Notes: generated by a model from the sequence alone, not told the origin. A DNA stretch of 64,000 nucleotides from Brucella daejeonensis (GCF_014199265.1 NZ_JACIJG010000007.1:124001-188000); one strand, 5' to 3'; shown: positions 54,877 through 62,481, numbered from the stretch's first letter. Numbers and translations: made by a program.

Positions 54877-55796
54877 GAACCGCTCGCGTCGGCGACGAAA
54901 ATGCTGTCGCCCTGCGGCTCCGCACGGGCGGGGTCGCGCGCCGGAACGGCAGCGCGGCCGTCGCCTGTTTGCACCTCGAACGGCGGCGCGGCGACAGCCC
55001 GCGCGTCGCCCGGACGCATGACGAACAGCGGTGCCTCGCGCCAATCGGGCGGCGGTGGCGGTGCCGATGACGGCGGTTCGGTTGCAGCCGCGCCGCCGAG
55101 GATCGGCGCTAGCGCGGCGATATACGCCCGCGTTTCGGCGGGAAGCGGGCGGCCCGTCGCGCGGTGCTCGTCATAGCGGCCGGGGCCGGCATTGTAGGCC
55201 GCAAGCATCGCCGCGACATTGCCGTAGCGGTCGAACATTTCGCGCAGATAGGCGGTGCCCGCCAAGATGTTGTCGCGGGGGTCGTAGGGATCGCGGCCGA
55301 GGCCATAGCGATCGCGCAGTTCCGCCCATGTCACGGGCATCACCTGCATCAATCCCATTGCCCCGGCCGACGAAATCGCGCGCACGTCGCCCGCGCTCTC
55401 GGCGCGCAGCACGGCGCGAATCCAGTGCTCGGGGATGCCGAAACGCTGCGACGCCTCGGCGATGTGCGCCGCGTAAGGATGGGCGGCGGCCGGGCGCTCG
55501 ACCGGCACGGATTGCGCGACCGCGACGCCCGATCCGGCGCAGACGGAAAGCGCGCCGGCCAGCAGCAGGACGGCATAATGCCATGCCGGCCTGTCTCCGC
55601 AACAACGGCAGCCTGCCAGCGTGCTCGCTGCGGTCAAGGGCAAGGCGCAAGCGCCGGCCGATGGCCGCCCCTGACCTTCGCTGCGCGCGCCGGCCGTCTG
55701 GTCGCCGAGCGGGACGGAGGGATGAGACGGTTTTTTCGCGAACAAAGGGATGCCGATCTTTGACCGGATGGCGGGCCGGACGCGCGCGGCCGTCAT
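54864..55796 (-). CDS. Lytic transglycosylase (SLT domain, conjugation-associated)
   Basis: This peptidoglycan-cutting enzyme opens the wall for the secretion channel, as VirB1 does. The SLT core is clear: FGIPEHWIRAVLRAESAGDV with catalytic Glu, ISSAGAMGLMQVMPVTWAEL, NILAGTAYLREMFDRYG and MLAAYNAGPGRYDE. A hydrophobic signal (YAVLLLAGALSVCAGSGVAV) lies near residue 75, so the true start may be later than the ATG at 55796, although that ATG overlaps the DUF736 stop. A Pro-rich tail follows. Confidence 0.87.
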   Translation of the reverse strand: MTAARVRPAIRSKIGIPLFAKKPSHPSVPLGDQTAGARSEGQGRPSAGACALPLTAASTLAGCRCCGDRPAWHYAVLLLAGALSVCAGSGVAVAQSVPVERPAAAHPYAAHIAEASQRFGIPEHWIRAVLRAESAGDVRAISSAGAMGLMQVMPVTWAELRDRYGLGRDPYDPRDNILAGTAYLREMFDRYGNVAAMLAAYNAGPGRYDEHRATGRPLPAETRAYIAALAPILGGAAATEPPSSAPPPPPDWREAPLFVMRPGDARAVAAPPFEVQTGDGRAAVPARDPARAEPQGDSIFVADASGSGTP

Positions 55797-56128
55797 TCCT
55801 CATCCTCGATCTTCCGCGCGTGCTTCCAACGCAGGGTCCAGACCGAAGGATCGTCGTTCGACTGGAACAGTTTGGCGCGGATCGGGGACGGGAAGATTGG
55901 CCCCTCCAAACGCATCGACACGAACTCGCCAGCGTTCTCGCTGGAGTCTTTCCATGCGGGGCCGGCGTCCGGGCCGTCCTCGCTATCGAGGCGCACGCGA
56001 TAGTCGGGCGCGTTCTTCACGTCGCTCGGCTTGGCCGGGACGATGAACAGCTTTTCGTGGAGGCCGAACGAATGAAGCTCCCCCGCATAGCCGGTTTCGG
56101 TGCGGGTGAAGGTGCCTATCTCTGCCAT
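55793..56128 (-). CDS. DUF736 family protein
   Basis: This 111-residue protein (MAEIGTFTRTETGYAGELHS, then DYRVRLDSEDGPDAGPAWKD, WTLRWKHARK) matches the DUF736 proteins found beside traF and relaxase genes of Trb-type elements and rhizobial plasmids. A single-strand-binding-like role has been guessed for the family, without proof. Its stop overlaps the transglycosylase start. Confidence 0.88.
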   Translation of the reverse strand: MAEIGTFTRTETGYAGELHSFGLHEKLFIVPAKPSDVKNAPDYRVRLDSEDGPDAGPAWKDSSENAGEFVSMRLEGPIFPSPIRAKLFQSNDDPSVWTLRWKHARKIEDEE

Positions 56129-56164
56129 GGGAAATCTCCTGCGGTTGGTTTTCGGGGGGTGGTT

Positions 56165-56710
56165 TCAGTGTGTCGGCGCGCGCCACTCGTAGCGGCCGAC
56201 GCCTTCCTCATCGGTCCAGAGCGGGACCGCTCGGCCGATGATGGAAGCTGCGGGGATGGGTCCGAAGTAGCGGCCGTCGAGGCTGTCGCGGACCTCCCAA
56301 TTCATGAGGAAAAGCTGGTCGTCGCCGATGACGCGGCAGCCCTGCCAGATGGGCAGATCGCGGCCGAGGCTGTCACGCTCCAGCGCCTCGCCCATCTCGA
56401 TCCTGTTCACCGTGATCGTGCGGCCGGTGCGGCAAACCCGCTGTCCGGGCAGGCCCAAGACGCGCTTCAAGAGCGGGACGCCTCGCGCGATATAGCCGCG
56501 CTCGACCATGAAGGCGGCGAGCGGTTCGGGCGGCATGACGGCGACCAGCTCGGGCACGTCGATCCGCTCGGCCGGCTCGATGGTGTAGAACCCGACCGGC
56601 GCGCTGGCGGTGGCGTTCCAGATGAGCCTCAATGGCGTCTCGACCGCGCTTGCGGCGGCGATGCCGATCACCGCCAGCGCCGTCACCGTAAGGGTGCGGC
56701 GGCGCGTCAT
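56165..56710 (-). CDS. traF: Conjugal transfer peptidase TraF (S26 family)
   Basis: This 181-residue signal-peptidase-like enzyme in RP4-type systems matures and cyclises the pilin TrbC. The catalytic Ser lies in TASAPVGFYTIEP and the Lys in GVPLLKRVLGLPGQRVC. An N-terminal membrane anchor covers VTALAVIGIAAASAV. The ATG at 56710 overlaps the DUF2840 stop (ATGA). Confidence 0.92.
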   Translation of the reverse strand: MTRRRTLTVTALAVIGIAAASAVETPLRLIWNATASAPVGFYTIEPAERIDVPELVAVMPPEPLAAFMVERGYIARGVPLLKRVLGLPGQRVCRTGRTITVNRIEMGEALERDSLGRDLPIWQGCRVIGDDQLFLMNWEVRDSLDGRYFGPIPAASIIGRAVPLWTDEEGVGRYEWRAPTH

Positions 56711-57225
56711 GGGTCGATCCTTCGGCGGTGAAGCCAAGCGGCATGTCGCTCGGGCGTGTAGGCGTGCGGTTCCAGATTGGCGGTCAAACGGTTGTGGACG
56801 TGCCGCCAGTGATCCGGCGAGGCGTCGGCCGGATCGAGGCCGAGCGCATCCACGGCGTCGATAGCGGCAAGCGCGCGCTGCACCTTGGACCAGCTATCGA
56901 GGCGCAACAGGATTTCGCCGCCGGGGCGCACAAAGGGCAATGTCTGGAACGGCTCGCCCCGGCCGATGGCGCGCACAATGTCGATGCGCGAAACGACAGT
57001 GCCGTGCTCGCCTTTCGCCCATCGCACGAAGGCAAAGACGCTGCCCGGCGCGAAGCCGACGACGCTGCGGCGGCGGTCGATGATCTGCTCGTAGCTCTTG
57101 CGGCCGAAGCGTATCCAGTGCTCGACCTTGCGTTTCTCGAAGGTCAGTTCGACCAATGTCGTGAAGGGCGCAGGCCCGTCCGGCAGCGGACGGTCGTGCG
57201 CGCTGCGGTGGGCGCGACGGGTCAT
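56707..57225 (-). CDS. DUF2840 family protein
   Basis: This 172-residue protein (TLVELTFEKRKVEHWIRFGR, then VGFAPGSVFAFVRWAKGEHG and ILLRLDSWSKVQRALAAIDA) belongs to the DUF2840 group that sits between parA and traF in related elements. The start at 57225 overlaps the stop of a 21-codon frame, consistent with translational coupling. Function unknown. Confidence 0.85.
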   Translation of the reverse strand: MTRRAHRSAHDRPLPDGPAPFTTLVELTFEKRKVEHWIRFGRKSYEQIIDRRRSVVGFAPGSVFAFVRWAKGEHGTVVSRIDIVRAIGRGEPFQTLPFVRPGGEILLRLDSWSKVQRALAAIDAVDALGLDPADASPDHWRHVHNRLTANLEPHAYTPERHAAWLHRRRIDP

Positions 57226-57287
57226 TGTTCTTCTCCGGTGATGTGCTGGGGGCTGCGCGGGCGCAGCGCGTCGAGCGCGGCCGTCAT
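57222..57287 (-). pseudogene. 21-codon remnant between repA and DUF2840, possibly a deleted parA
   Basis: The short frame MTAALDALRPRSPQHITGEE overlaps the repA stop by ATGA on one side and the DUF2840 start by ATGA on the other. Such coupling is typical of a full gene in this backbone, where a ParA-type partition ATPase normally stands. No Walker motif is left. I infer an internal deletion; a genuine small peptide cannot be excluded. Confidence 0.4.
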
Positions 57288-58360
57288 GGCTCGCCCCTTC
57301 GGGCAGAACCGGCACCACGCTTCGCCTGCGCGCGTGTCAAAGAAAAAGAGTTAGATTCTCTGTTAGATAAGTTAGCGGTCGGATTCCGCTTTTCAGGCCA
57401 AAGCGTTAGCTGCGGTTCGTGCGCCTGATCTGCCGATAGTGGTGCGCCCGATGTGCCGATACCCCGTGCGCCTGATCTGCCGATGGCATTAACAGGGTTA
57501 TCAACAGTGCCTGTTGACAGGTTTTCGGGGCGGATGCGCAGCAGCTCGCGGCCGTCTTCCCGCTCGATCTGGAGGCGATAACCGGGGAGCTGCTGGCGGG
57601 CCGCGATCCGGCGCAGGTCAAGCGCGAAGTCGGACGGCCGGGCGAGGCTGCCGGATTTCTGGTGAAGGTGCGCGACCTCGAAAATCCAGCCGTGGCGCTG
57701 GTGCCCGGCGTGCTTTCTGGCGACACGGTAAAGCCAACGCTCGATGCCGCCAGTCAGCCGGAAATAGGCCGGGTCGATTGTCAGGACCAGCGAACGGTCG
57801 ATGACGCTGTTGTAGAACCATTCGGGCAGGACGAACTCCATGCCCTCGACGCGGCCGGCGCGCGTGGTCATTTCCTCCCACTCGTTGATCCATGAGAATT
57901 GCCGGCGACGCCAATGCGGGCCGTTGCGGATGGTGGTGGCAATGACGGTCGATTGCAGCCGCGCCAGTGCAGCTTTCAGAAGCCTGTATTGGTGATTGCC
58001 GGTCGGCCGCCCGATGGCGCGCAACAGATGGTAAGGCGTAAACCGGACAAAGCGCGAAGTGGTGAGGCCGTTGTTCTCGGCCGCGACGATCTGCGAGGCC
58101 GCCCATATCAGCACATCGGCATCCCATATGGTCGCCATCCCATGCTCGGGCATCCCGAACACCTGCACCTCTATGTCGGCGGTCTTGTAGAGAATCGGCT
58201 TGGTGCGCGGGGTCTTCGCCAGCGAGAAAAACGGCCGTTCCATCAAGTCGCGCTGGTCGCGCGGCGGCGCGTCGCCCGTTGCGACCACGAAGGGGTCTAG
58301 ACGGCTGCGCTCGCTATCCTCGGCCGGCTGCGCGGGGTCGTGATCGTCCTCGCGCAGCAT
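57284..58360 (-). CDS. repA: Replication initiator protein RepA (RPA family)
   Basis: This 358-residue plasmid-type initiator (MERPFFSLAKTPRTKPILYK, IEVQVFGMPEHGMATIWDAD, RFVRFTPYHLLRAIGRPTGN, QFSWINEWEE, GWIFEVAHLHQKSGSLARPS) has two winged-helix-like regions. It suggests the excised circle can replicate. The 3' part of the gene contains iteron-like repeats, so it may include its own origin. Its start lies directly after the AlpA-type gene stop. Confidence 0.87.
   Translation of the reverse strand: MLREDDHDPAQPAEDSERSRLDPFVVATGDAPPRDQRDLMERPFFSLAKTPRTKPILYKTADIEVQVFGMPEHGMATIWDADVLIWAASQIVAAENNGLTTSRFVRFTPYHLLRAIGRPTGNHQYRLLKAALARLQSTVIATTIRNGPHWRRRQFSWINEWEEMTTRAGRVEGMEFVLPEWFYNSVIDRSLVLTIDPAYFRLTGGIERWLYRVARKHAGHQRHGWIFEVAHLHQKSGSLARPSDFALDLRRIAARQQLPGYRLQIEREDGRELLRIRPENLSTGTVDNPVNAIGRSGARGIGTSGAPLSADQAHEPQLTLWPEKRNPTANLSNRESNSFSLTRAQAKRGAGSARRGEP
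57340..57516. other. Candidate replication origin with iterons inside the repA 3' end
   Basis: Three direct repeats begin GTGCGCC at 57419, 57442 and 57466; copies 1 and 3 share 19 of 20 bases, copy 2 has two changes. Spacing of 23 and 24 bp is about two helical turns. Next to them lie TTATCAACA (57498-57506, one mismatch to a DnaA box), an inverted CAACAG/CTGTTG, and an AT-rich stretch at 57340-57375. These are the usual parts of an iteron origin. Confidence 0.55.
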
Positions 58361-58630
58361 CTAGCAGTCGCCCCGTTCTTCGGGCGTGAGGGGACGCGCG
58401 GGAAAGACTGTGCCGGCGGTCTTGTCGCGGGTGGATTTGCGCTCGCCGGCCGCGCTCCAGTCTTCCAGATCGCGGACGGTGTAGAGGACGCGACCGCCGA
58501 CCTTGCGATAGGTCGGCCCGGTGCCATAGGTGCGATGCTTCTCAAGGGTTCTGATGGATATGCCGAGGAAGCGCGCGGCTTCCTTGGTGCGCAGCAGGCG
58601 CGGCGGCAGGCCCGCAAGCGGGTTGGGCAT
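58361..58630 (-). CDS. AlpA-type helix-turn-helix protein
   Basis: This 89-residue MerR/AlpA-like DNA-binding protein (LLRTKEAARFLGISIRTLEK, then GPTYRKVGGRVLYTVRDLEDW) matches the HTH_17 pattern. Relatives next to repA act as regulators, or as excision factors in other elements. The gene ends at the repA start. A 69-bp repeat shared with the recombinase operon leader is located 50-118 bp upstream. Confidence 0.85.
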   Translation of the reverse strand: MPNPLAGLPPRLLRTKEAARFLGISIRTLEKHRTYGTGPTYRKVGGRVLYTVRDLEDWSAAGERKSTRDKTAGTVFPARPLTPEERGDC

Positions 58631-58679
58631 GGATCACCTCCAGTCGGGATTGGGCTGCCGGGGGGCGGCAGCGGACTGT

Positions 58680-58748
58680 GGCGAACCATGGCGAGGGATC
58701 GGCGGCGCGTAGCGTGCCGCATTTGCGCCTATGCGCTGGCGGCACCCC
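58680..58748. repeat. 69-bp leader repeat, copy B
   Basis: This is the direct counterpart of 33830-33898, with an identical 40-bp core at 58709-58748. It lies upstream of the AlpA-repA operon. The rest of the 450-bp region to 59084 holds a GGTGCC/GGCACC hairpin near 58900 but no supported gene. Confidence 0.75.
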
Positions 58749-59084
58749 CCTTCGGGGCGGCGCGGCTAATAGTTGAGGGATTTCAGCGGCTCGATGCCTG
58801 CCGCGCCGAATAGGCAAAGACATTCGCGTGCAGCTCGGCTAAGATTGTGGGTGGAGCAGACGCGCTGCTCTGGGGCGTAGTAACCCCTCACGAATGGCCG
58901 GTGCCAGCCAGAACGGCACCAACTCCTTGACCTATGGTCGGGGAGCCTGTGGCGTATACAACAGGCTTTCCGAGCTAAAGGCCATGGGGCCGTTTCGTGA
59001 CGGTTACTAACTCCCCGATCACCAAGAGTCAGAGAGAATCGTTTGCGGGGGCGCACCGCAGACAAGCTCTCTCAGATACGGGGA

Positions 59085-59378
59085 ATGACTATGCGGGTTC
59101 CTGTCGAACTCGATCCCGATGTGGACGACGAAGCGCCGACCGGCGACACTATAACCGTCTATGACGAACGGCACTACGTCACCTATCTACGCTTGCTGGA
59201 TGCCAAGGCCGAGGGCGCGGACTGGAAAGAAGTCGCGCGGATCGTGCTTCACCGCAATCCGGCTGCCGAGGAACTTCGGACCTATCGTTGCTGGCAAAGC
59301 CATCTCGAACGCGCGCAATGGCTTTCGCATGAGGGCTATAGGAAGATTCTGGAACAGGCGGCAGCTAACAAGGCGTGA
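59085..59378 (+). CDS. Short DUF2285-type protein
   Basis: This 97-residue protein (TVYDERHYVTYLRLLDAKAE, then DWKEVARIVLHRNPAAEELR and CWQSHLERAQWLSHEGYRKI) is related to the C-terminal DUF2285 module of the larger protein at 60306-60941. DUF2285 proteins accompany the repA region of Trb-type elements and are thought to bind DNA. This copy is on the opposite strand to the others, which is unusual. Confidence 0.78.
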   Translation: MTMRVPVELDPDVDDEAPTGDTITVYDERHYVTYLRLLDAKAEGADWKEVARIVLHRNPAAEELRTYRCWQSHLERAQWLSHEGYRKILEQAAANKA

Positions 59379-59505
59379 GCATCGGCGGTTTTCAGCTTAC
59401 TTCACCTCGCAGGCTTTGGAATTTTACGATATCTGACCGACAGGAATCGACCTAATCGCTGACGTTTCGAGTGGCTTTGACGCGTCCTAAAAGCTGATAT
59501 GCCCC

Positions 59506-60039
59506 TCAATTGTTGGCCCATTCTGAACAGGTCAACTCATACGTTACCTCGCCGTGCTCCGTGCCGGGTATGGGGTCGGGAAAATCCAAGAAATCCGTCC
59601 GCGTGTGTTTCATACCAATCTTCTCCATTACACGGCGCGACCCTTGGTTGACCGCCATTGTATTGGCCACAATCTTGTCATATCCTGCGACCTCGAAGCC
59701 CCAACCGATAAGAGCCAAAGCTCCTTCAGTTGCCAGCCCCTGACCCCAAGCTTCCCGGCGCAGTCGATATCCGATCTCAGCTAACGCCCTCCCTTTCGGC
59801 AACAAGCAGAACCAGCCGACGAACTCGTCATCCGCATTGCGTCGCGCTGTCCAGACGTTCGGCTCGGTTCCTCGTGGCATGAGAAATGGCGCGGTCGTCG
59901 AATCGATCCTGTCATGATCAACCGCACCATTGTTAAGAAACCGCATCACTTCTGGGTCAAGCTCTAGCTGGATGAAGTTAACACGATCCACCGGGGCGCA
60001 AGGACTGAGAATCAAACGCAGCGTCTTTAGTAAGGTCAT
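59506..60039 (-). CDS. GNAT-family N-acetyltransferase (RimJ/RimL type)
   Basis: This 177-residue acetyl-CoA-dependent acetyltransferase has GNAT motif A in GYRLRREAWGQGLATEGALA and the following VANTMAVNQGSRRVMEKIGM. The start at 60039 (MTLLKTLRLILSPCA) has a GAGGAA site. Composition is less GC-rich than the element backbone, and it splits the DUF2285/AlpA gene string, so it is probably cargo. Substrates in the family range from ribosomal proteins to small amines; nothing indicates which applies here. The 266 bp on its upstream side (60040-60305) shows no gene. Confidence 0.85.
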   Translation of the reverse strand: MTLLKTLRLILSPCAPVDRVNFIQLELDPEVMRFLNNGAVDHDRIDSTTAPFLMPRGTEPNVWTARRNADDEFVGWFCLLPKGRALAEIGYRLRREAWGQGLATEGALALIGWGFEVAGYDKIVANTMAVNQGSRRVMEKIGMKHTRTDFLDFPDPIPGTEHGEVTYELTCSEWANN

Positions 60040-60305
60040 GGAACATTCCTCAAAATAAATTTCCGGCATGGTCGTGCGAAACCATGGATTGCGCAACGAG
60101 TTATTCAGTTGAGCAGCCGCCTTGCCGTTCTTGACACATGAAGCAGTCTGTTAGCTCCACTCCATTCTTGCTGAAATTCTCGTAGGAATTCTAAAGTCCG
60201 CAACATTTCCCCGAGGGCTGGCTTTCCGGCTCTTTTCGTATCGCACCTCTTTGTTGCAACTGGCAGTAAGTTTGCGACTTGCAACAAGACGGTGCTCGCT
60301 AACGA

Positions 60306-60941
60306 TCAACGCTTGCCGGGCTTGATAGGGTAGTGGAGCAACAGGCGATAGCCGCCGCACATCATCTTGATGCCGTGCGCAACCAGACGGCGGGCCTTGT
60401 TCTTGCGCGGGTCATTCTCGAAATCCTCCTTGGTGCCGCGAAAGCCGAGCAGGACTTCGGCGACGGTGCGATAGCTCTCGTCGCGTAGGCGGGCGTCGAG
60501 CGCGCGGAGGGAAAGGGTGTGCCATTGCCGGAGCTGGGCGGGAACGGCCCGGAAGTCGGGACCGGGTGCGCGGCCGTTGAGGGACCGCCAGAAACGGCGC
60601 GCAGCGTGTGCGCGAAGCTCCAGAAAGGAATCCATCGGCAGGGTGACGGCATAGAAGGCGGCGGCATCCGGCACCGGCTCGGGAAGCCAGAATTGATGTG
60701 CGACGCCATCCACCTGCCAGATGCCGTGCCAGCCATCGGCAGCGCGGCGCAGATCGAGGCCGGCGAGATGGGCAAGCGTCAATATCGGTTCGGTGTCGCC
60801 GTCCTTATGCTCGACCGGCGAGAGCATCACCGCTTGCGGTTGAAGGCTCGGACTCCAGATTGGTGGCGGCCGGTCATGCGGCGCGTCGGGATCGCACGGG
60901 AAATCGCAACCCCCAGCGATCTGCGAACGCTTCAAGGTCAC
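60306..60941 (-). CDS. DUF2285 family protein
   Basis: This 211-residue protein has an N-terminal region (WSPSLQPQAVMLSPVE, LDLRRAADGWHGIWQVDGVA) and the C-terminal DUF2285 module (RQWHTLSLRALDARLRDESY, ENDPRKNKARRLVAHGIKMM). It is a conserved companion of AlpA/RepA in this backbone, presumed DNA-binding. Its 5' end overlaps the DUF6499 gene by 68 bp in another frame. Confidence 0.85.
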   Translation of the reverse strand: MTLKRSQIAGGCDFPCDPDAPHDRPPPIWSPSLQPQAVMLSPVEHKDGDTEPILTLAHLAGLDLRRAADGWHGIWQVDGVAHQFWLPEPVPDAAAFYAVTLPMDSFLELRAHAARRFWRSLNGRAPGPDFRAVPAQLRQWHTLSLRALDARLRDESYRTVAEVLLGFRGTKEDFENDPRKNKARRLVAHGIKMMCGGYRLLLHYPIKPGKR

Positions 60942-61089
60942 GGCCGGACGGTCCTCCGGTTAGTGCGATGGTCTGGAACTCCTGACGATAATCGTCATTC
61001 CGGCGCAGATATTCCCAAGCGAAACCGGCGGCCGAAATGTGCTTCGCGTGCCTGTATGCCACCGGCGAACGCCAGTCGATGCTAAGCAT
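60874..61089 (-). CDS. DUF6499 family protein
   Basis: This 71-residue protein (MLSIDWRSPVAYRHAKHISA, then FAWEYLRRNDDYRQEFQTIA) matches the transcriptional-regulator-like DUF6499 proteins upstream of DUF2285 genes. The start at 61089 is the second Met; the upstream ATG at 61119 lacks similarity. The two genes overlap and are likely translated together. Confidence 0.82.
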   Translation of the reverse strand: MLSIDWRSPVAYRHAKHISAAGFAWEYLRRNDDYRQEFQTIALTGGPSGRDLEAFADRWGLRFPVRSRRAA

Positions 61090-61289
61090 GGCGTCACCTC
61101 CCAAAGCCGGGGCGCGCAAGGCAGCGCCCAGCCCTTAGAGGTTCAAAGATCGCTGGAAATATAGAAGCCGCTCAAAGCAGATACCTTGAGCGGCCAGCCC
61201 GATCATTCTTGGTTATTTTCTGCTTAACACTATTTCGATGATTCTGCGAGACGCCCGCCCGCAAAAGTGCGGGCAAGACGCTCCGGCTT

Positions 61290-61820
61290 TCATTGGCTGG
61301 AAAACACATGCACCTCGTCATGTGCGGTTTCGACTGTGAAAAACTCGCCGTTCATTTCAGCGTCGCGGGCCATTGCTTTCCAATCAATGTAGTAGCGTAG
61401 CGCCTCGGGGATCGCCATGCCGCTTTCAGCGGTCAAGTCCTCCATGAAGTCGGCAAGGCTGGCGAACTGGCCGTGATAGCAGTCCCGCAAGGCGGTTTCG
61501 GCTTGGTCCATGTCATCGTCGCACTGATCCAGCAGGCCAGCGCCTAGCGCGCCATGCTCGGCGATGAAAGCGCCCATGCGTGCCACGGTGTCGATGCCGG
61601 CATATTCGCTGATCGTGACGCCCTCGAAGCCCTCATAATCATGGATGGCATATTCCTCCGCGTGCTCGATGGGGGACCGTGCGAGCATGGCCGCAATCTC
61701 GTCCCTGATTTCGTCCGCGTCCTGATCCGCCTCGATCCAAGCCCCATGCAGATAGCCGTTATTGTAGGCGGCAAGGCAGGCGACATAGATGCGGGGATTG
61801 CTGTCGGAAAGGTTGGTCAT
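61290..61820 (-). CDS. ardA: Antirestriction protein ArdA
   Basis: This 176-residue acidic DNA mimic inhibits type I restriction enzymes of the recipient during transfer. Hallmarks are PRIYVACLAAYNNGYLHGAW, EYAIHDYEGFEGVTISEYAG and DYHGQF-like and YYIDWKAMARDAEMNGEFFT segments, with a strong excess of Asp and Glu. It is a single gene close to the right end, as expected for an early-expressed leading-region function. Confidence 0.92.
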   Translation of the reverse strand: MTNLSDSNPRIYVACLAAYNNGYLHGAWIEADQDADEIRDEIAAMLARSPIEHAEEYAIHDYEGFEGVTISEYAGIDTVARMGAFIAEHGALGAGLLDQCDDDMDQAETALRDCYHGQFASLADFMEDLTAESGMAIPEALRYYIDWKAMARDAEMNGEFFTVETAHDEVHVFSSQ

Positions 61821-62286
61821 GTCTCTGATCCTCGGGTTTGGGGTTCAGAGCAGCGCAGCGCCGCTCCTGAACCCTTGCCCGGCGGCGAGCCACGGGTAGC
61901 AAGGCGCAGGAGAAGTCTTTGGCACCGTGGAATAAATGGAGGGGACCCGCTTGCGGGGAGCGGGCCGTTTATGCCGCGAAAGGCCGGAGAGTTTTCTTGC
62001 GCCGCGCGAGGGCAACGCCCTTAGCAATTTTCTTCGTAACGATCAGATGAGACGCGGCGGCAGCCGCGCCGGCCCGGAGGCGAACGCGCTACCACATTGC
62101 GCTGTAGAGAGCCGGAGAGCCGCCAGTGACAAAGCCCCGGCGCTTTAGCGCCGGGTCCGCAGAAACACATGGTGAAAACGTATCGACCGGAAACCCATTG
62201 TAATACCATTGGTTTCCGGTCGATTCTCGGTCCCTGATTTATAGGGCTATGGAGTAAACGTAGTTGTCATCTTCACCCGGTGGGGC
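61821..62286. other. Non-coding right end of the element
   Basis: No gene is supported here. It contains an 8-bp hairpin CCCGGCGC-TTTA-GCGCCGGG (62136-62155) and a perfect 14-bp inverted repeat at 62182-62224. On the minus strand its last codons, from the att core down to the TAA at 62239-62241, encode APPGEDDNYVYSIAL, the predicted natural C-terminus of the recombinase in the excised circle. Confidence 0.6.
62182..62224. repeat. Perfect 14-bp inverted repeat near the right end
   Basis: ATCGACCGGAAACC and GGTTTCCGGTCGAT flank a 15-base spacer, ending 62 bp from the att core. It could be a regulatory or recombination-accessory site; in the circular form it would lie just downstream of the recombinase gene and could act as its terminator or operator. 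Confidence 0.65.
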
Positions 62287-62296
62287 GCGCCATTTC
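62287..62296. other. Right attachment-site repeat (attR core)
   Basis: An exact copy of GCGCCATTTC at 31084-31093. Host sequence (TTCTTCATCACTAC) follows. Joining it to the left end restores tRNA-Arg followed by this host DNA. Confidence 0.7.
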
Positions 62297-62398
62297 TTCT
62301 TCATCACTACAGTATAGTAGCTGTGCCTCGACAATAATCTTGGCCATTGGAAAGCTACTGCGTATTTTACCGCCGATAGCCGGTTTCGGCAGGGATCA

Positions 62399-62429
62399 CG
62401 TTTCGATCTGATTGAATCAGACCAGCGCT
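62399..62429. repeat. Palindromic intergenic repeat, copy 2
   Basis: CGTTTCGATCTGATTGAATC and the following AGACCAGCGCTC resemble copy 1 at 30818-30848, in the same orientation. Its centre TCTGATTGAATCAGA is a perfect palindrome around one base. It lies outside the element, in host intergenic DNA. Confidence 0.6.
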
Positions 62430-62481
62430 CTAACGTCTTTTTTGCTAAGGTCGCCCGAACATTACAAAATCCGGAAGTCAT

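Larger units (their letters stand above)
31084..62286. mobile_element. Integrative and conjugative element in tRNA-Arg, about 31.2 kb, carrying tet(G)
   Basis: The limits are set by the 10-bp direct repeat at 31084 and 62287. All element functions are present: serine recombinase at the left end, Trb-type mating-pair genes, TraG coupling protein, VirD2-like relaxase, replication protein with iteron-like repeats, toxin-antitoxin pair and ArdA antirestriction. The backbone order (RepA, DUF2840, TraF, DUF736, transglycosylase, relaxase, TraG, CopG, trbBCDEJKLFGI, DUF2274) is one seen in alpha-, beta- and gammaproteobacterial elements. Cargo lies between traG and the relaxase gene. Confidence 0.85.

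Noticed and set aside
58766..59065. A 99-residue minus-strand frame upstream of the AlpA gene
   Set aside because: No ribosome site, no domain and an irregular composition; the region is better read as a leader containing repeats and hairpins.
60105..60287. Short frames between the GNAT gene and DUF2285
   Set aside because: No recognisable features and no ribosome site; the gap is treated as non-coding.
62281..62310. A second tRNA or long tRNA duplication at the right end
   Set aside because: Only the 10-bp core plus three nearby bases match; no cloverleaf can be drawn, which fits serine rather than tyrosine recombination.
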